Assembly: GCA_025094145.1 (NCBI GenBank)
Contig: JALLLS010000035.1
Location: forward strand, 186,001 to 250,000
DNA length: 64,000 nt
Direction: 5' to 3'
Source of the DNA: Spinellus fusiger
Taxonomy: Eukaryota; Mucoromycota; Mucoromycetes; Mucorales; Phycomycetaceae
Below are positions 48,564 to 58,913 of this stretch, piece after piece. The notes beneath the pieces are model-generated. The model made no database searches. It was not told where the DNA came from and saw only the letters and a list, made by a program, of their open reading frames with translations. The position numbers and the translations under genes are program-made. Within the stretch, counting starts at the first letter, position 1. The number at the start of each line of letters is the position of its first letter.

Positions 48564-50777
48564 ATGTCAAACGAAAAAGCTGATCCCCCTTTCTCTAATA
48601 ATTCCACAAGAAATGATTCTTCAGGCGGAACCAATTTCTTCCAAAACCAAATAACTGAACGTTATGTTCGTGTTAATCCTCAGAGCTACCTTCAACATGA
48701 AGGAGAAGGGTCAAGTCACTTCTGGCTCCGTCGTTTGGGTCAGATAAAATCAGTTGAATTACTCTTGGGTGAATCTGAGAACTCTGGCATGAGACGTGCT
48801 TTGAACTCATATCAACTTATATTTCTTGGAATTGGTGCCATTATCGGTACGGGTATCTTTGTTCTGTCAGGAACAGCTGCTGCAAAAAACTCTGGTCCAG
48901 CTGTGACCATCTCTTTTATTATTGCTGCTATTGCTGCTAGTAAGGCATTGGTTCTATAGAAAAGAGTCTTAACTAGAAACATATTTATATTTGTTTATTC
49001 CACGTAGCATTTGCCGCTTTTAGTTATTCTGAGATGGCCTCCATGATACCTGTCTCTGGTTCTGCTTATACCTATACCTATGCTACTATGGGAGAAGTAA
49101 GTTTTTTTATTAAAAAAAAGTTATATTCTTGTTTTTGGTTAAAGCCTGAAAAATTAATTTTTATTTTATTTTATGCATAGTTTACAGCCTGGATTATTGG
49201 CTGGGATCTTATTTTAGAATATATGGTTGGTGCTGCTACAGGTAAAGAATAAAATAAGCAATGATAAATCAAACAACTAAAAATAACCACTACATAATTC
49301 TTTCATATGTAAATTTAGTGGGTGTTGGCTGGTCCGGTTACTTTGTCAAATTCTTTGCTGTTGCTACCAACGTTGAATTTTCACCTTCATGGACAGAACC
49401 TCCTATTAAGTGGGTATCTACTCCTTCATTAGCCATCAGTGTTGAACAAGGAAGATACTTTAATGTTCCCGGGTTTACTATTATTATGATTGTTACTATT
49501 GTCTTGTGCACTGGGTAAGTTGATTTTCAATACGATAAGATGGGCTTACACTGCAGTATTCGTCAGTCTGCTTGGGTGAACACCGGCATTGTTATTATCA
49601 AACTATTTGTTGTTCTCTTGTTCATCTTTGCTCTGTGTGGATTTGTAGAACCTTCCAACTATGATCCCTACATTCCTCCTAACACGACAGGTAATTGGCA
49701 TAGCTTTGGTGTACCGGGAGTATTTGCGGCTGCTACCACCGTCTTTTTCAGGTAAAGAGCGTTTTCTTGATGCTTCTATTTTTGTTTTTGTTTTTTTTTC
49801 AAATGCAAGTCAATCTCATGAAAATATACTCAACTATCACTCTTTTTTTTATACAGCTACATCGGTTTTGATGCTGTCACCACTGCTGCCCTTGAAGCTA
49901 AGAACCCAAAGCGTGACCTTCCCATTGGTATCTTTGGAAGTTTAATTATCAGTACTGTACTCTACATTGCTGCATGTACTGTCATGACGGGTGCTGAAAA
50001 TTACACAGAATTGGGCGTATCTACTCCTGTTACTGTAGCTATTGATGCTGTCCAAAGACGCACAGGCAAAAGATTCTTGTGGCTTAATATTATTGTTACT
50101 ATTGGTGCTATATGTGGATTGACCTCTGTTTTACTTATCAGCCTGCTTGCTCAGTCTCGTGTCTTTTACTCCATGGCCAAGGATGGACTGTTGCCTTCTT
50201 GCTTTTCCAGAGTGCACCCACGCTTCCAAACACCTTACATAGCCACATTACTTGTGGGCACAATTAGTGCTATCTTAGCGGCTGTTTTGCCTATAGATCT
50301 TCTTGGTGAGATGACTTCTGTTGGAACTTTATTGGCTTTCTTTTTTGTACATACTGGTGTAATTGTGATGCGTCTCATACGCCCCGATGTAGAACGCCGT
50401 TTCAGGATCCCAGGTGGAAAATGGCTTTCTCTTATTGTACCTATCTTTGGTATGATTATCTCTATACTTTTGATTGCTGTTGCTGATGTTACTACCATTT
50501 GGGTAAGTTATCCTTTTTGCTCTCTTGTAACTGAGGAAAATATACTAATTTTTTTTTGGATTAACAGCGTCTATTTGTATGGATGGGCATTGGTTGGATT
50601 ATTTACTTTTCCTATAGTATTCGCAACTCTGCATTAAAACGTGATCCTATTGGTTGCTTTAAAAGAGCTCACGCTTTACTACCAGAGACAGTACGATTTG
50701 ACAAAGATGGTATTCAGATTGATCAGTTTGAGCATAACACAGAGTCAAATCGGGCAAATACTTCTGGTCATGTGTAA
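48564..50777 (+). CDS. Amino-acid permease, APC superfamily (SLC7 CAT/YfnA-like)
   Basis: Seven exons (48564-48939, 49008-49096, 49181-49241, 49319-49514, 49557-49751, 49857-50502, 50568-50777) give about 590 aa. A hydrophilic N-terminus (MSNEKADPPFSNN...) leads to the APC TM1 motif YQLIFLGIGAIIGTGIFVLS. Later landmarks are FSYSEMASMIPVSGSAYTYT (TM3), WIIGWDLILEYMVGAAT, YIGFDAVTTAALEAKNPKRD (TM6), RVFYSMAKDGLLP, and LIRPDVERRFRIPGG. About 12 membrane segments, then a soluble C-tail. CAT-type carriers move cationic or broad-range amino acids across the plasma membrane or vacuole; substrate cannot be read from sequence. A CT-repeat follows the stop. Confidence 0.92.
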
Positions 50778-51589
50778 TCAATAATCTCTCTCTCTCTCTC
50801 TTTATAACCCTTTTTCCTTAATGTTAATATAGCAATACATGTATAACTATTTACTAGTCTATTGATGACAACTTTATGCTTATTTTCTACTATCTAAATA
50901 AAGGAGTGCAGCTCTATTATATATCTATTACAGTCACAAGTATGAATGAAGTGCCTTATGAACTTCAAAGTATAAATTTTAATAAATAAATAAAAGTGAG
51001 ATATCAAAAGAGTTTTTAAAATGTAGTGTAATGTTGGGCAGTGGAGTTCGTATAGGGGACGCGTAGAGCCTGAATGGGCTGGCTACTGACACGGAACAAG
51101 AGATGAATAAATGGAGTGTGAGGGATGTGTTCGCAGGTGCAATAATGTAGTGTAATGGTGTGATATGGTATTTTCCACAAACAAAGTAGGGGACAGAGAA
51201 AAAATAGGTTAAAGTAGAAGAGTGTGGCACTGTGAAAACACAACTCAGAGCCAACGAAAAGGTAGGGGACATAAAAGGAACAGGTTGAGATCAAGAAACA
51301 GCCCACTATCCAAGTCTATGAAAGTCTATCGTACTTAACAATACTCTAGATGTGGCTCGTATCAAGGTCTGTTTTATTAAAGAGGTAGTAGACTACACTA
51401 TTTATACTAATTTCCAGTTTGTTCCCTGTGACATGGGGTCTTGTCTTCTTATCAATGCAAATGTACTTTCCACTAAACCTCCAAGAAGATTGGGTAGTCA
51501 GACTGCCCTGTCTCACAGTAGCGATTACACACTAAGAGATTTTTCTGATCTTTAAGCGATGATATTTCCTTCTTTTTACATCGTTAAAA
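50778..51589. other. Intergenic region
   Basis: A (CT)n tract at about 50,785-50,803, then sequence with short overlapping open frames of skewed composition on the minus strand (about 50,980-51,306) that I do not believe are genes. The next element begins near 51,590. Confidence 0.4.
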
Positions 51590-54500
51590 AGCCTCATCTT
51601 ATATAGAACAATGATTAAAATCAAAGGGTTTGTGGATATTCAAATGATTATTTCCTTTTATAGTATATCTCACTATCAGATTGTATTATCAATAAAATAT
51701 ATTGTTGATGAGTAATATTGTTTATTATAATAGTATAGCCAATGATATAGTATAACTGTAGTTACTGCTTAAGTAGATTAACTCATAGCAATAGAATATA
51801 TACTCTAAAGAACTTGTGCTGTATTCTTGAGAGATAGATAACTATGCTTGAGAATACACTCTAGACACCCTACACAGTATAGAAGAAAGAAAAGACCACC
51901 CAGGACTGACTTGATAACAGTCTTCACTTATCTAATAACAGAAGAGTGTATTAGTAACAATTCAATAAAGAGAGGTAGTATGCTTACCTTTTACTTAATA
52001 ATTGTCATGATAATAATAAGTCAGTACTATGTCCTGTAGATTGTAATGAGCTCAAGCCCAGAGGAAGACACTGATTAGCTTCTTTACTTTCAAAATAGTT
52101 TTTGGTGGTGTCTATCACTTCCTTCTATTGTTTTTCTTTGTTAATAATATTACATTGCCGTGCTTAGTTATGCTCATATTGACAAGTACTTAAGTATCAA
52201 GTTGTATATACAGTGTGAGAGGTAAAAAAAATAAGAACAAGACCAAGGAATAAAAGATAGCTTTATTATGGTGATGTATACACTTTAGCCTCCACTTTCC
52301 AATAATTAATTAAGTCAAAATTCACAAGTCAAACAACTCACCCTCTTTCTAATCTCAATTGAAATCTCGCTTAACATGTATTTCTCTACCATCAACTTCA
52401 AGAAGAATGAAAATCCCACATGCACCATCTGTAAAAAGACATTTAAAACAAATGCTGTTTTGAAAATACACAAGGCTACCCACAACATTTAAGATTAATC
52501 TCAAGTCTAAAAGTAATGTTACTCATTCTCTGATTTGAATAGTCCCATGGCTGAGTCTTCTTCTCGGTATTTATTATAAAAACATAGGCATAGAACAATA
52601 CAAACCAAACTAATCATGCTTCATTGCTATTGTTCACAGACCTCTACCCGCTATCACTACAGTATTCCGTGTAGAAGGAGAGTGATGATGACCAGGAGAA
52701 TATCACTGAAACTGATGAAGAACTTGGAGAAGAACCTCTTTGGGCTAATACATCAGATGAATTCGACAACAACAACAGCAACGCCTTTGAAAAGACTGTA
52801 TTTATGGATGGTATGTTTCATTCTCATCAAAATTAGAAATGATCATGCATTGTTTCTTCACTGAGAATGAGGAACGTATCTCGGCAGGAAAAACCATTAC
52901 CCTGTGTAAAGATGTGAGGAAGGCCTGTCTTGCCAATCCTCAAGAAAAGTGCCTGCCTTAAACAGGGTTCTTAACCTTGAGAAGAGAGTGAAGAGCCATG
53001 TCCCCAAGTTCCCCACCACCACCCACAGTGTTTCAGTGGTTGAAACCTACAAGGACTTGCCCCCCACCACCATCATCCACGAGCTCTCGATGAACAAGCC
53101 CTCTGAGCACCTGAAGTTCCTCACTGCCAACCCAACAAAAAGAAAAATGCTCTTTGCCTTGCCAGACAGGACTCCCAATCAGCGAGTTTCTGTGACTCAA
53201 GGAGAGAAGTGGAAGACACACCCGCTGTTCCAGTACCCAATGGTCACTGTTATCATTAACGGTATTCCTGTCGATCTCTGGGTTGGAAATGTGGTGTGCG
53301 CCTCTCCCGGTGAAACAACAACAACAACAACAACAACAACATACAAGCTCGCCTCTTTCTTCATGCAACATGGTAGACTGATGGTTGAGGCTTATGAAGC
53401 AACATCTGGTTTCTCTGTTGGCAATGGCATTGTCATTCTTGACATTGCTAGAGATGTTCGACTTTTTTTCTCAACACCCACACCAACTCCATCACCTACC
53501 ACCCTCTTAAAATATTTACTACCAACCCCAACAGATAGTTCATGCCAGTGAAAACTATGCCTCTGAACTTGTTCTCGGATGACACGAGTGGAAATACCAC
53601 CAAGAAGTGGAATAAGTTTGAGAGTTGGGTGATGTCTCGTGCCACGATGGCATTCAAGGAACAGAAAAAGACGGAGAACATGTTCTTTCTATGCACTAGC
53701 AACACGTTGTTGGCAATGGAGATGCTTCCGGAGCTGGTAAAGGACTTGAAGATGTCGGAGAGACACGTCGAGATGTTTGATGTGGAGTTTGGAGAATCTG
53801 TCCTTGTTTTTGGTGTACTTCACCTTATCATGGCAGACAATCCCATGCATGCGGCAATTGCATGTAGTCTTGGTGCAAGTGCCAATCTACCATGTAGAAA
53901 ATATTTCTGGAGGAAGGAAAGCGGAAATGCAGAAGAGGATGGTGCCCTTGCCAGAAGAGAAGAGTTGGCGGAGATGTGCCAACATTGCAGCAACAACCCC
54001 AATAACACTGGCCTCAGAAGTAACCCCAGCACTGGCTATAAGCTAACTGGTGGTGAAGCCCTCTTGTCTCTCCAGTTGTAGGATCTCTCTGAGGATTGCC
54101 CAGTAAAATCTTGCACACCATCCTCTTTGGTATTGAATGATACCTTGTGATTGGTATGGTACCCTACTACACTGAAAAAGAAGTGAAGCACTTGGAAGAA
54201 AGCTTCTTTCAGTACAACTCCAAATCAATCACAAGAAAGCTTCGCACACCACTTCGCCTGTGTGGTTCTTATCCCGGAAGAGATTATAATATTATTGTTC
54301 AGCAAATGCCTATCATCTTGCATGACTTGATCCAGAAATAAACCATCATCACCAACTCAAGGGCAATCATCTTTGGTTGTTTTGTTAAGCTCGGTTCTTT
54401 TGTATCCCTGTTATACATGCAAGAGATTGAGGTATCTTTGGATGTGTATATTTACAAGGTAGAGTCCGTTGTCAGGTAGTTGAAGACATCGATTACCAAC

Positions 54501-55262
54501 TACGATGTATTAGCAGCACCCAGCAAGTCTGCAAAGAAGACAGCCATTGGCAGCACTCTCAAACTACATCTACTTAGTCATCTTTGTGAAGATATTACTT
54601 GCTTTGCCTCACCCATCTACTTCGAGACAGAAAAAAAAAGAATATGGCTACCATTGTGCCATACAACTTTCAATTAGCCTCTGATCAAACTCCATCTACC
54701 CACCCGCAATATCTTACCTTGGCTGTAGAAAGCCCTAACTCTCGCACTCTTTTTTCCTTGGGTCAAAAGGATAGCATTGGAAAAAGTGTTGTCTTTCCCT
54801 TAAACACCACTGTTGAGGTGAACTATGATGGTGTGGCAGTTGTAGAGGCAGTTGACATTCAGTCAATGAATGAATACACTGTTCTCAATGTAAGCAATTT
54901 TGGCTCTCTCTTTTGGACAATGACCACGAGTTAATTCAGTGTGTTCTATAATAAATATTTTTTAAACATTGTTATGCTGCAAATACTGTGGGCTTAAGGA
55001 TAACAAATTATGTTAAGAAAAGAATATCAGTGACTGAGTCGTAATTTTGGGGTGATTCTTGTTCTATTTCTTGTCTTTACAGCCAATTCTATACTTTTTA
55101 ATTGCAAAGTCAGTAGCTATTGCTTAAACAGGCAAGTAGAATTTGAAATTGTCTATTTAAACATCGAAAAAGCATTTTCAAACACATTAGCCAATCATAA
55201 GAATAATATGATTTTATTCTCAGTATATTTCCTTATATATTCCAAACATCTTTGGGTGTGTA
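51590..55262 (+). mobile_element. Large DNA transposon of the fungal SDDTSGN type, decayed (~3.7 kb)
   Basis: The limits are inferred from homology with the shorter copy at 61,165-62,325, which shares both ends: 'gattaaaatcaaagggttt' / 'tgtttaaaatcagaaggtc' on the left, and about 370 nearly identical bases (54,895-55,262 versus 61,955-62,325) on the right. The interior encodes a broken transposase-like protein. I did not find clean terminal inverted repeats. Confidence 0.75.
52376..54935 (+). pseudogene. Transposase-like protein with C2H2 finger and SDDTSGN core, frameshifted
   Basis: Pieces in order: an N-terminal C2H2 finger (CTICKKTFKTNAVLKIHKATH, C-x2-C-x12-H-x3-H) at about 52,435-52,490; an acidic linker; MPALNRVLNLEKRVKSHVPK to FQYPMVTVIINGIPVDLWVG (52,949-53,551, containing a CAA-repeat Thr run); a core MPLNLFSDDTSGNTTKKWNK ... 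FFLCTSNTLLAMEMLPELV ... LIMADNPMHAAIACSLGASA (53,542-54,081); then YPGRDYNIIVQQMP and KLHLLSHLCEDITCFASPIY. Similar 'F-x-DD-x-SGN-x-SKxWNKH' proteins are abundant in fungal genomes and are transposon-derived. I cannot say whether they belong to the KDZ or CACTA/EnSpm-type classes. Several frameshifts and stops make it non-functional. Confidence 0.7.
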
Positions 55263-55553
55263 GATAGAAATAAGACGTCAATGCCCTTTTTCTTTTTATC
55301 ACAACCATTCCACTCTACCATATGAAAAAAAAACTCTGTTTGAATGAATCTATTCATAGTTTAAACATACAAAAGAATAGAGAATTCATCTATGATTCTA
55401 TTTTATTCGATCCAATCCTAAGTATTTAGGCTTATTTATCAGAGAAGAGACGCAAAAGCAAGCCAATGTGACGGTTTATTCTTTTTATTTTATTTTATTT
55501 CTTTAAAGAGCAATGTACAGTTTATTGCTATTCCTACTTGATTAGCGTCCGTC

Positions 55554-56346
55554 ATGACCTCCCATACTGATACGCCTACCATGAACACTACAGAACAAGT
55601 CGAGCAAGTCGAAGCACACAAGGATATTGACGTTCTAGCCAAGACATGGATTCTTGAGCAGGCAGATAAAGAAGTGGTAAAACATCCACTCTGAAAGAAA
55701 CCTGCTTCTAAACTATGCCATGTATGAAAGAAACGTATCAGCAAAGTTGGCTCTCAAGTAACACCTCTTAATGTAAATGATGATATAAATAAGATGTGTC
55801 TACAGCTACTAAACATAGATATGTTTTGTCGACTTTCTCTTTCTAAAGAATAGATTATCAATTGTGGTATTGTTCCCAACTTTGAAATGAAAAAAGCCAG
55901 AGCTGTACACCGTGTAGAGTTAGACACAGAGAATGATATCTCAAAGATACAGCAGGTATAGATGGATAGATGGATATGGCTTTATGAAGACCACAGATCA
56001 CTTACTGCCGTGGATAGGTGATGGTCTCTCCTGCTCTTGTTTATCCTCATAAACCCAACTTCAGATATGTCCATGTAAGCAACAGCCCTATCCATGTTTA
56101 TGCGTTGTTATATTGACATTGTTTTCTATACATCAGCTTATCTTGGTGACGGATCAACCAGTGCCTTATTTGGTGCCTTATCTCTACCAATACAACCTCA
56201 AAGTCATCCAACCTGCCAAAGAGGAAGATGGTAGAAAGACACCCAGCAAACAAGTGACATTGAAGAATGATCTACGTGAATTTCTATTCATCAATAAGAG
56301 TGGATTCCGTGCACGATTTACGATCCATGACTACCACAATGTCTAA
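55554..56346 (+). CDS. Unrecognised small protein, five exons
   Basis: Exons 55554-55676, an approximately 27-nt exon ending at the GT near 55,759, 55854-55955, 56018-56074 and 56137-56346 join in frame to about 172 aa. The start is MTSHTDTPTMNTTEQVEQVE, a middle segment reads IINCGIVPNFEMKKARAVHR then VSPALVYPHKPNFRYVHLIL, and the end is LFINKSGFRARFTIHDYHNV. There is no signal peptide or membrane segment. The consistent splice sites and clean frame across four introns argue that this is a real gene, but I do not recognise the family. The second exon is the least certain part. Confidence 0.6.
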
Positions 56347-56552
56347 TGCTTAATAGCTCCACTGTATCTATACATTTATCTATACATTTATACATATCAG
56401 CTCTTCTTATACATCAATTCTACCACACCACCAAAGAATAAGAGAACTTTTTTTTCTTTCTTTCAATGGATTACAGCAGAGATTGTTTTATACAAGTGTC
56501 ATCTCAAGAACGCACACAAAGAATAGAGAATAAATACAAATTGGCATAGTGT

Positions 56553-56870
56553 TCACATAAAATTACAGCAGAAACTATTTTTCTTGGTAGCATAGAGACG
56601 GTCAGTAATAGCATCTGATTCCCATAGTGAATGGATCAATGGATCTTGTAATGTATTGCAATAGTGAATAAGACTACACACAAAGAGTAGGTTAGCTAAT
56701 TGCACATGGACATTGACTCATAAATACAACCTTATAGAGGCTTCACTTATAGGAATGGCAGGGAAAATGAGCTTCTGATTTAATTGCTGGTTATATTCTA
56801 GCAATTGATTCAATCTGTTCATTGAATTTCCTTGAAGCATGGCTACTGCTGAATGAGGCTGTTGTTGCAT
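56553..56870 (-). CDS. Heterotrimeric G-protein gamma subunit (Ste18-like)
   Basis: Two exons (56870-56731, 56673-56553) give 86 aa. The order is typical of fungal G-gamma: a helical N-terminus able to pair with G-beta (NSMNRLNQLLEYNQQLNQKL), FPAIPISEASISLIHYCNTL (compare 'IPVSEASKSLIxYC'), QDPLIHSLWES (the 'DPLVPSVW' element), and a C-terminal CaaX box with a preceding Cys (SFCCNFM) for farnesylation and palmitoylation. It partners G-beta in pheromone/nutrient signalling at the plasma membrane. Both exons are too short to stand out as open frames. The intron is 57 nt with GT-AG ends. It converges on the unknown gene at 55.5-56.3 kb. Confidence 0.9.
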
Positions 56871-57549
56871 AATCACTTTCACTTGAGGAATAAGGGAAAT
56901 ATACGTTAAAATTGAACTTTACTTTGAAGACTCCTTTCTTTTGGTTTCTTTTTTCTTTCTTCTTCTTCTACTTCTAAAGAGAGAGAGGGAGAGAGAGAGA
57001 ATAAAGAAAGAAAGAAAGAAAGAATAGTTGGTAGAAAACAACAATCACTTTTACAGTAATTAGGCTGGGAAGAGTTAAAGCAGAAATACATCCTCCACAA
57101 AGAACACTTTATTTTTATGCACACGTGACTCTCGGTACGATAGAACTGTTCATCGGCTTATTTTATTCTTTCGCACAGATATCCTAATAAAGAAAGAAGG
57201 AGAGAGAGAAATGGAGAGAAATAGAAATAGAAATAGAAAAATAGAAAAACAGAAATAAGCAAGAGGTCATTTGACGTGCGATTGACTCAAGTCTCTTGGC
57301 ATGGACATCACAGGAAAAGCAGCCCTTCTTCAGTATCAGAACTAAACTACTCACTCCCATCTCCATGCCTACTGTTATCGGTATCTTAACTATCCTCTTC
57401 TTTCTTATTATAGAAAAATATCCACACATTTTAATCACCTCTTTTGGGTATTAGGTGTGGATGTCGTCATGGAACAGTCACGGGGATGCATGGACTGGCT
57501 TGTTTACTTTCTCCTTGCCTCTGACCATAGACCAACCTCTTCACTCGTC
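56871..57549. other. Divergent spacer between G-gamma and NDUFB4-like genes
   Basis: It holds a GA/CT-rich run (about 56,980-57,025, with (GAAA)n) and another purine run at 57,185-57,245. An in-frame ATG at 57,457 would extend the NDUFB4-like protein by 31 residues that do not look like the family. No other gene found. Confidence 0.4.
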
Positions 57550-57771
57550 ATGGCTGGCATCAAGCACGACCCTGCACTTGAGCGATGGGCTCATCTCCGC
57601 GAAAACACCCATCTTTACTTTCGCTGGAACAAGTCTAATGTTAAAAAGACTCTTTTCTGGGGCATTGTAGTGCCTGTGGGTCTTACTATTTTGGCATACA
57701 AGACAGATGTAAGTAAGACACAACCACTACAGTCGACTGACAAGAATACAGAGAAAATGGGACTTTACTAG
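57550..57771 (+). CDS. Complex I accessory subunit NDUFB4/B15-like
   Basis: From the ATG at 57,550 the protein reads MAGIKHDPALERWAHLREN, then THLYFRWNKSNVKKTLFWGI and a single membrane segment VVPVGLTILAYKTD. The 'DPALERxxxxRENTxxYFRW' pattern followed by one transmembrane helix is that of fungal NDUFB4 (B15), a subunit of the complex I membrane arm. Read straight on, the protein has 73 aa and stops at 57,769-57,771. A perfect GTAAGT donor at 57,712 with a 'ttttacag' acceptor near 57,863 would instead give a shorter end DDLFL. I cannot decide which; both isoforms may exist. Confidence 0.75.
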   Translation: MAGIKHDPALERWAHLRENTHLYFRWNKSNVKKTLFWGIVVPVGLTILAYKTDVSKTQPLQSTDKNTEKMGLY

Positions 57772-57901
57772 TGCTCAGACAAAAGAAGACATCCACATCC
57801 AGAAATAAACGCTCTCTTTTTCTTTCTCTTTTTCTCTTTCTCTCTTTCTCTCTTTATTTTACAGGACTTGTTCTTATAAGAAAGAAGAAAAAGACTCTCA
57901 T

Positions 57902-58881
57902 TTACAAAGCATCAAAATTGATAATATGAAGGGCTTTCCTTCTTTCCATTTCGTCTTCTCTTTTCTCAGTCCAGTAAAGAAAGACAACGACAACCGCAAG
58001 AGCAAGGGCTGCTGCAATCAGAGTAGCCAACACCCACGGCACATGATCTGCAGGCTGGATGTACAGCTCCACCTTCCACCTAAGTAGAGAGGAGAATGGG
58101 TGAGATTAGGAGATGAATATCTTTATAGGAGAATGCCTTACGTGGAGCTGTCGTAGACTTCTTCGGGTTGGTAGGGAATAAAGATAAGCTGTGAATTTGG
58201 AATCACTCCCTCATAGAATAGGTAGTTGTGGTGCTATTCTGTGCATGAGTCCCGGGACTTTTCTTTCTCTTTCTCTTTACCTGGTGTCTGGTAATTCCAG
58301 CAAACATCTCCTCTACATAATTATTGGTTCTTCCTAGACCAAATAAGCAGTAGGGTGTCTGGAGAGGGAGGTAGGAAGACTGAGAGAGTTGGGACACTTT
58401 TATAAATATAAATATATTCATAAATATATTCATAAGTGACGATGTGTGAGATGTGAGATGTGAGATGTGAGATATTCTATTGGAAAACTTACCTTGGTGT
58501 ACTCGCTTCACACCAGATGTATCCAGAACAGTAAACTTGAAAGTGGCGCCTGGATAACTCACACCATAGGGCTAATCCATCACCCACCCCATCCCATAGG
58601 CATTCATTACTACAGGGCACATTCTACCTTTTCTTTGGTCTATCCAATGTACCTTTGTATTGGGGAAGACTGGCTCAGTAGGACAATAGCTAGGACATAC
58701 ACCATTGGATACTTAACACCCATGAGTGACATTCTTTAGTATGGACTCACCTAGTCCTTTTAAGAAAAAAGCATCATTAAAGAAGTTATTAATAACAAAA
58801 CGAGGAATTCTACTGGCATCCTTTTTCCCTGTAGATTCTAGGACGAGGATATCAAGGGAGCCCTATTGTAGTGGTTATGCA

Positions 58882-58913
<32 letters not shown>

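Noticed and set aside
50979..51306. Overlapping minus-strand open frames of about 95 codons
   Set aside because: Odd composition, no motif, no splice context; likely chance openings in a GT-rich + strand.
57184..57438. 84-codon minus-strand frame between G-gamma and the NDUFB4-like gene
   Set aside because: Half of it is low-complexity Ser/Ile/Phe translation of a purine run; the rest shows no family resemblance.
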